NCBI GenBank assembly: GCA_964343305.1
Contig: CAYFJO010000023.1
Location: 1 to 53,665, forward strand
Origin: CAYFJO01 sp964343305
GTDB lineage: Bacteria > Planctomycetota > Planctomycetia > Pirellulales > Pirellulaceae
DNA: 53,665 nucleotides
Reading direction: 5' to 3'
Positions 53,241 through 53,665 of this stretch are shown in pieces; position 1 is the stretch's first letter, and the number at the start of each line of letters is the position of its first letter. The notes under the pieces were generated by a model, which was not told the origin of the DNA, made no database searches, and was given only the letters and a program-made list of their open reading frames with translations. Position numbers and translations under genes: made by a program.

Positions 53241-53665
53241 CTGCGTTGCAAAGAAAAGCGAATACTCGAATGTACGCCTTCGAAACACTGAACCTGCTGG
53301 CCGGTCGTTTGCTTCTTGCCCTTACCGTTCTTTTGGTGAGCCATCCGGCCATCGTGGCAGCGCGACCAAACATCGTCCTTGTTTTCATTGACGATATGGG
53401 TTGGGGCGACTTCTCGTGCTTCGGCAACCAGGACGCGAAAACGCCGCACGTCGACCGGCTGGCGCAAGAGGGAATTCGCTTTGAGCAGTTCTACGTCAAC
53501 TCACCAATTTGCTCGCCTTCGCGAACTGCGATCTCCACCGGTCAGTATCCGCAGCGCTGGCGAATCGGTTCGTTTCTCAGCAACCGCGACCACAACAACA
53601 AACGTGGTATTGCGCAGTGGCTTGACCCCAAGGCACCGATGCTCGCGAGGTCGCTGCAACAGGCC
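53237..53665 (+). CDS. Second sulfatase, truncated by the window edge
   Basis: The frame from ATG 53237 is open to the last base (143 codons) and overlaps the preceding stop by 4 bp. A signal peptide (LLAGRLLLALTVLLVSHPAIV) is followed by RPNIVLVFIDDMGWGDFSCF, HVDRLAQEGIRFEQFYVNSP and the formylglycine site CSPSR with TAISTGQYPQRW. It belongs to the type I sulfatase family, distinct from the fused enzyme. The two genes probably form a sulfated-glycan operon. The 3' part lies outside the window. Confidence 0.85.
   Translation, partial: MTALQRKANTRMYAFETLNLLAGRLLLALTVLLVSHPAIVAARPNIVLVFIDDMGWGDFSCFGNQDAKTPHVDRLAQEGIRFEQFYVNSPICSPSRTAISTGQYPQRWRIGSFLSNRDHNNKRGIAQWLDPKAPMLARSLQQA

Overview
The window reads as a chromosomal segment of a planctomycete, most likely a Pirellulales-type bacterium. 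This rests on content: a PSCyt1/DUF1549/DUF1553 cytochrome-type protein next to a DUF1501 protein, three secreted sulfatases (one fused to a glycoside hydrolase), DUF1080, a PQQ propeller with EF-hands, Lpg1974-type outer-membrane protein signatures, a SpoVG with an inserted zinc ribbon, and many decayed gene pieces between short dispersed palindromes. GC is moderate (roughly mid-50s by eye). No rRNA, tRNA, CRISPR array or intact transposase was seen.

Layout. 1-1491: end of ispE followed by spoVG. 1488-7811 (minus strand): adaptor lipoprotein, reduced RND-like permease, DUF502 membrane protein and MMPL/RND exporter. 8027-13716: AsmA-like protein, acylphosphatase, ABC-2 type permease and an ABC exporter whose ATPase motifs are all degenerate. 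13739-16703: outer-membrane barrel, a 13-bp tandem repeat, a two-TM protein and a TIR protein. 16833-20672 (minus): sulfatase, polysaccharide deacetylase and a frameshifted small secreted protein. 21258-27234: STAS protein, DUF1549/DUF1553 plus DUF1501 pair, nucleotidyltransferase-like plus small coiled-coil pair, and an internally deleted AlkB-like pseudogene. 27236-33457: beta-helix plus PQQ/EF-hand operon, YceH-like DUF480, DUF1080, DUF6580. 33561-35795 (minus): BtuB-type TonB receptor preceded by a cobalamin riboswitch. 35988-44963: cysteine desulfurase, KaiC/RAD55-like ATPase, trans-3-hydroxy-L-proline dehydratase, FGE relic, Ogt, membrane proteins, tryptophanase, VOC protein. 45150-48770: a mosaic accessory island. 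49458-53665: sulfatase-LamG-GH2 fusion overlapping a second sulfatase that runs off the window.

The most interesting locus is the island at 45150-48770. A 5'-truncated RHS protein carries a C-terminal domain with the HAE and PCxxC zinc motifs of deaminase toxins. One base after its stop begins a gene resembling DUF416 (YjaG), in the position of an immunity gene. The pair is visibly AT-richer than its surroundings and lies between a decayed antisense repeat protein, a GGGTCTGACCCC-type REP scar and the last codons of a REP-associated tyrosine transposase.

The second theme is small dispersed palindromes. At least two families sit between genes, and several supply the stop codons of both flanking convergent genes. 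A third theme is sulfated-glycan breakdown: the trimodular sulfatase/GH2 enzyme and the next sulfatase share an ATGA overlap. A fourth is vitamin B12 uptake: riboswitch, BtuB-like receptor and a nearby DUF6580 membrane protein.
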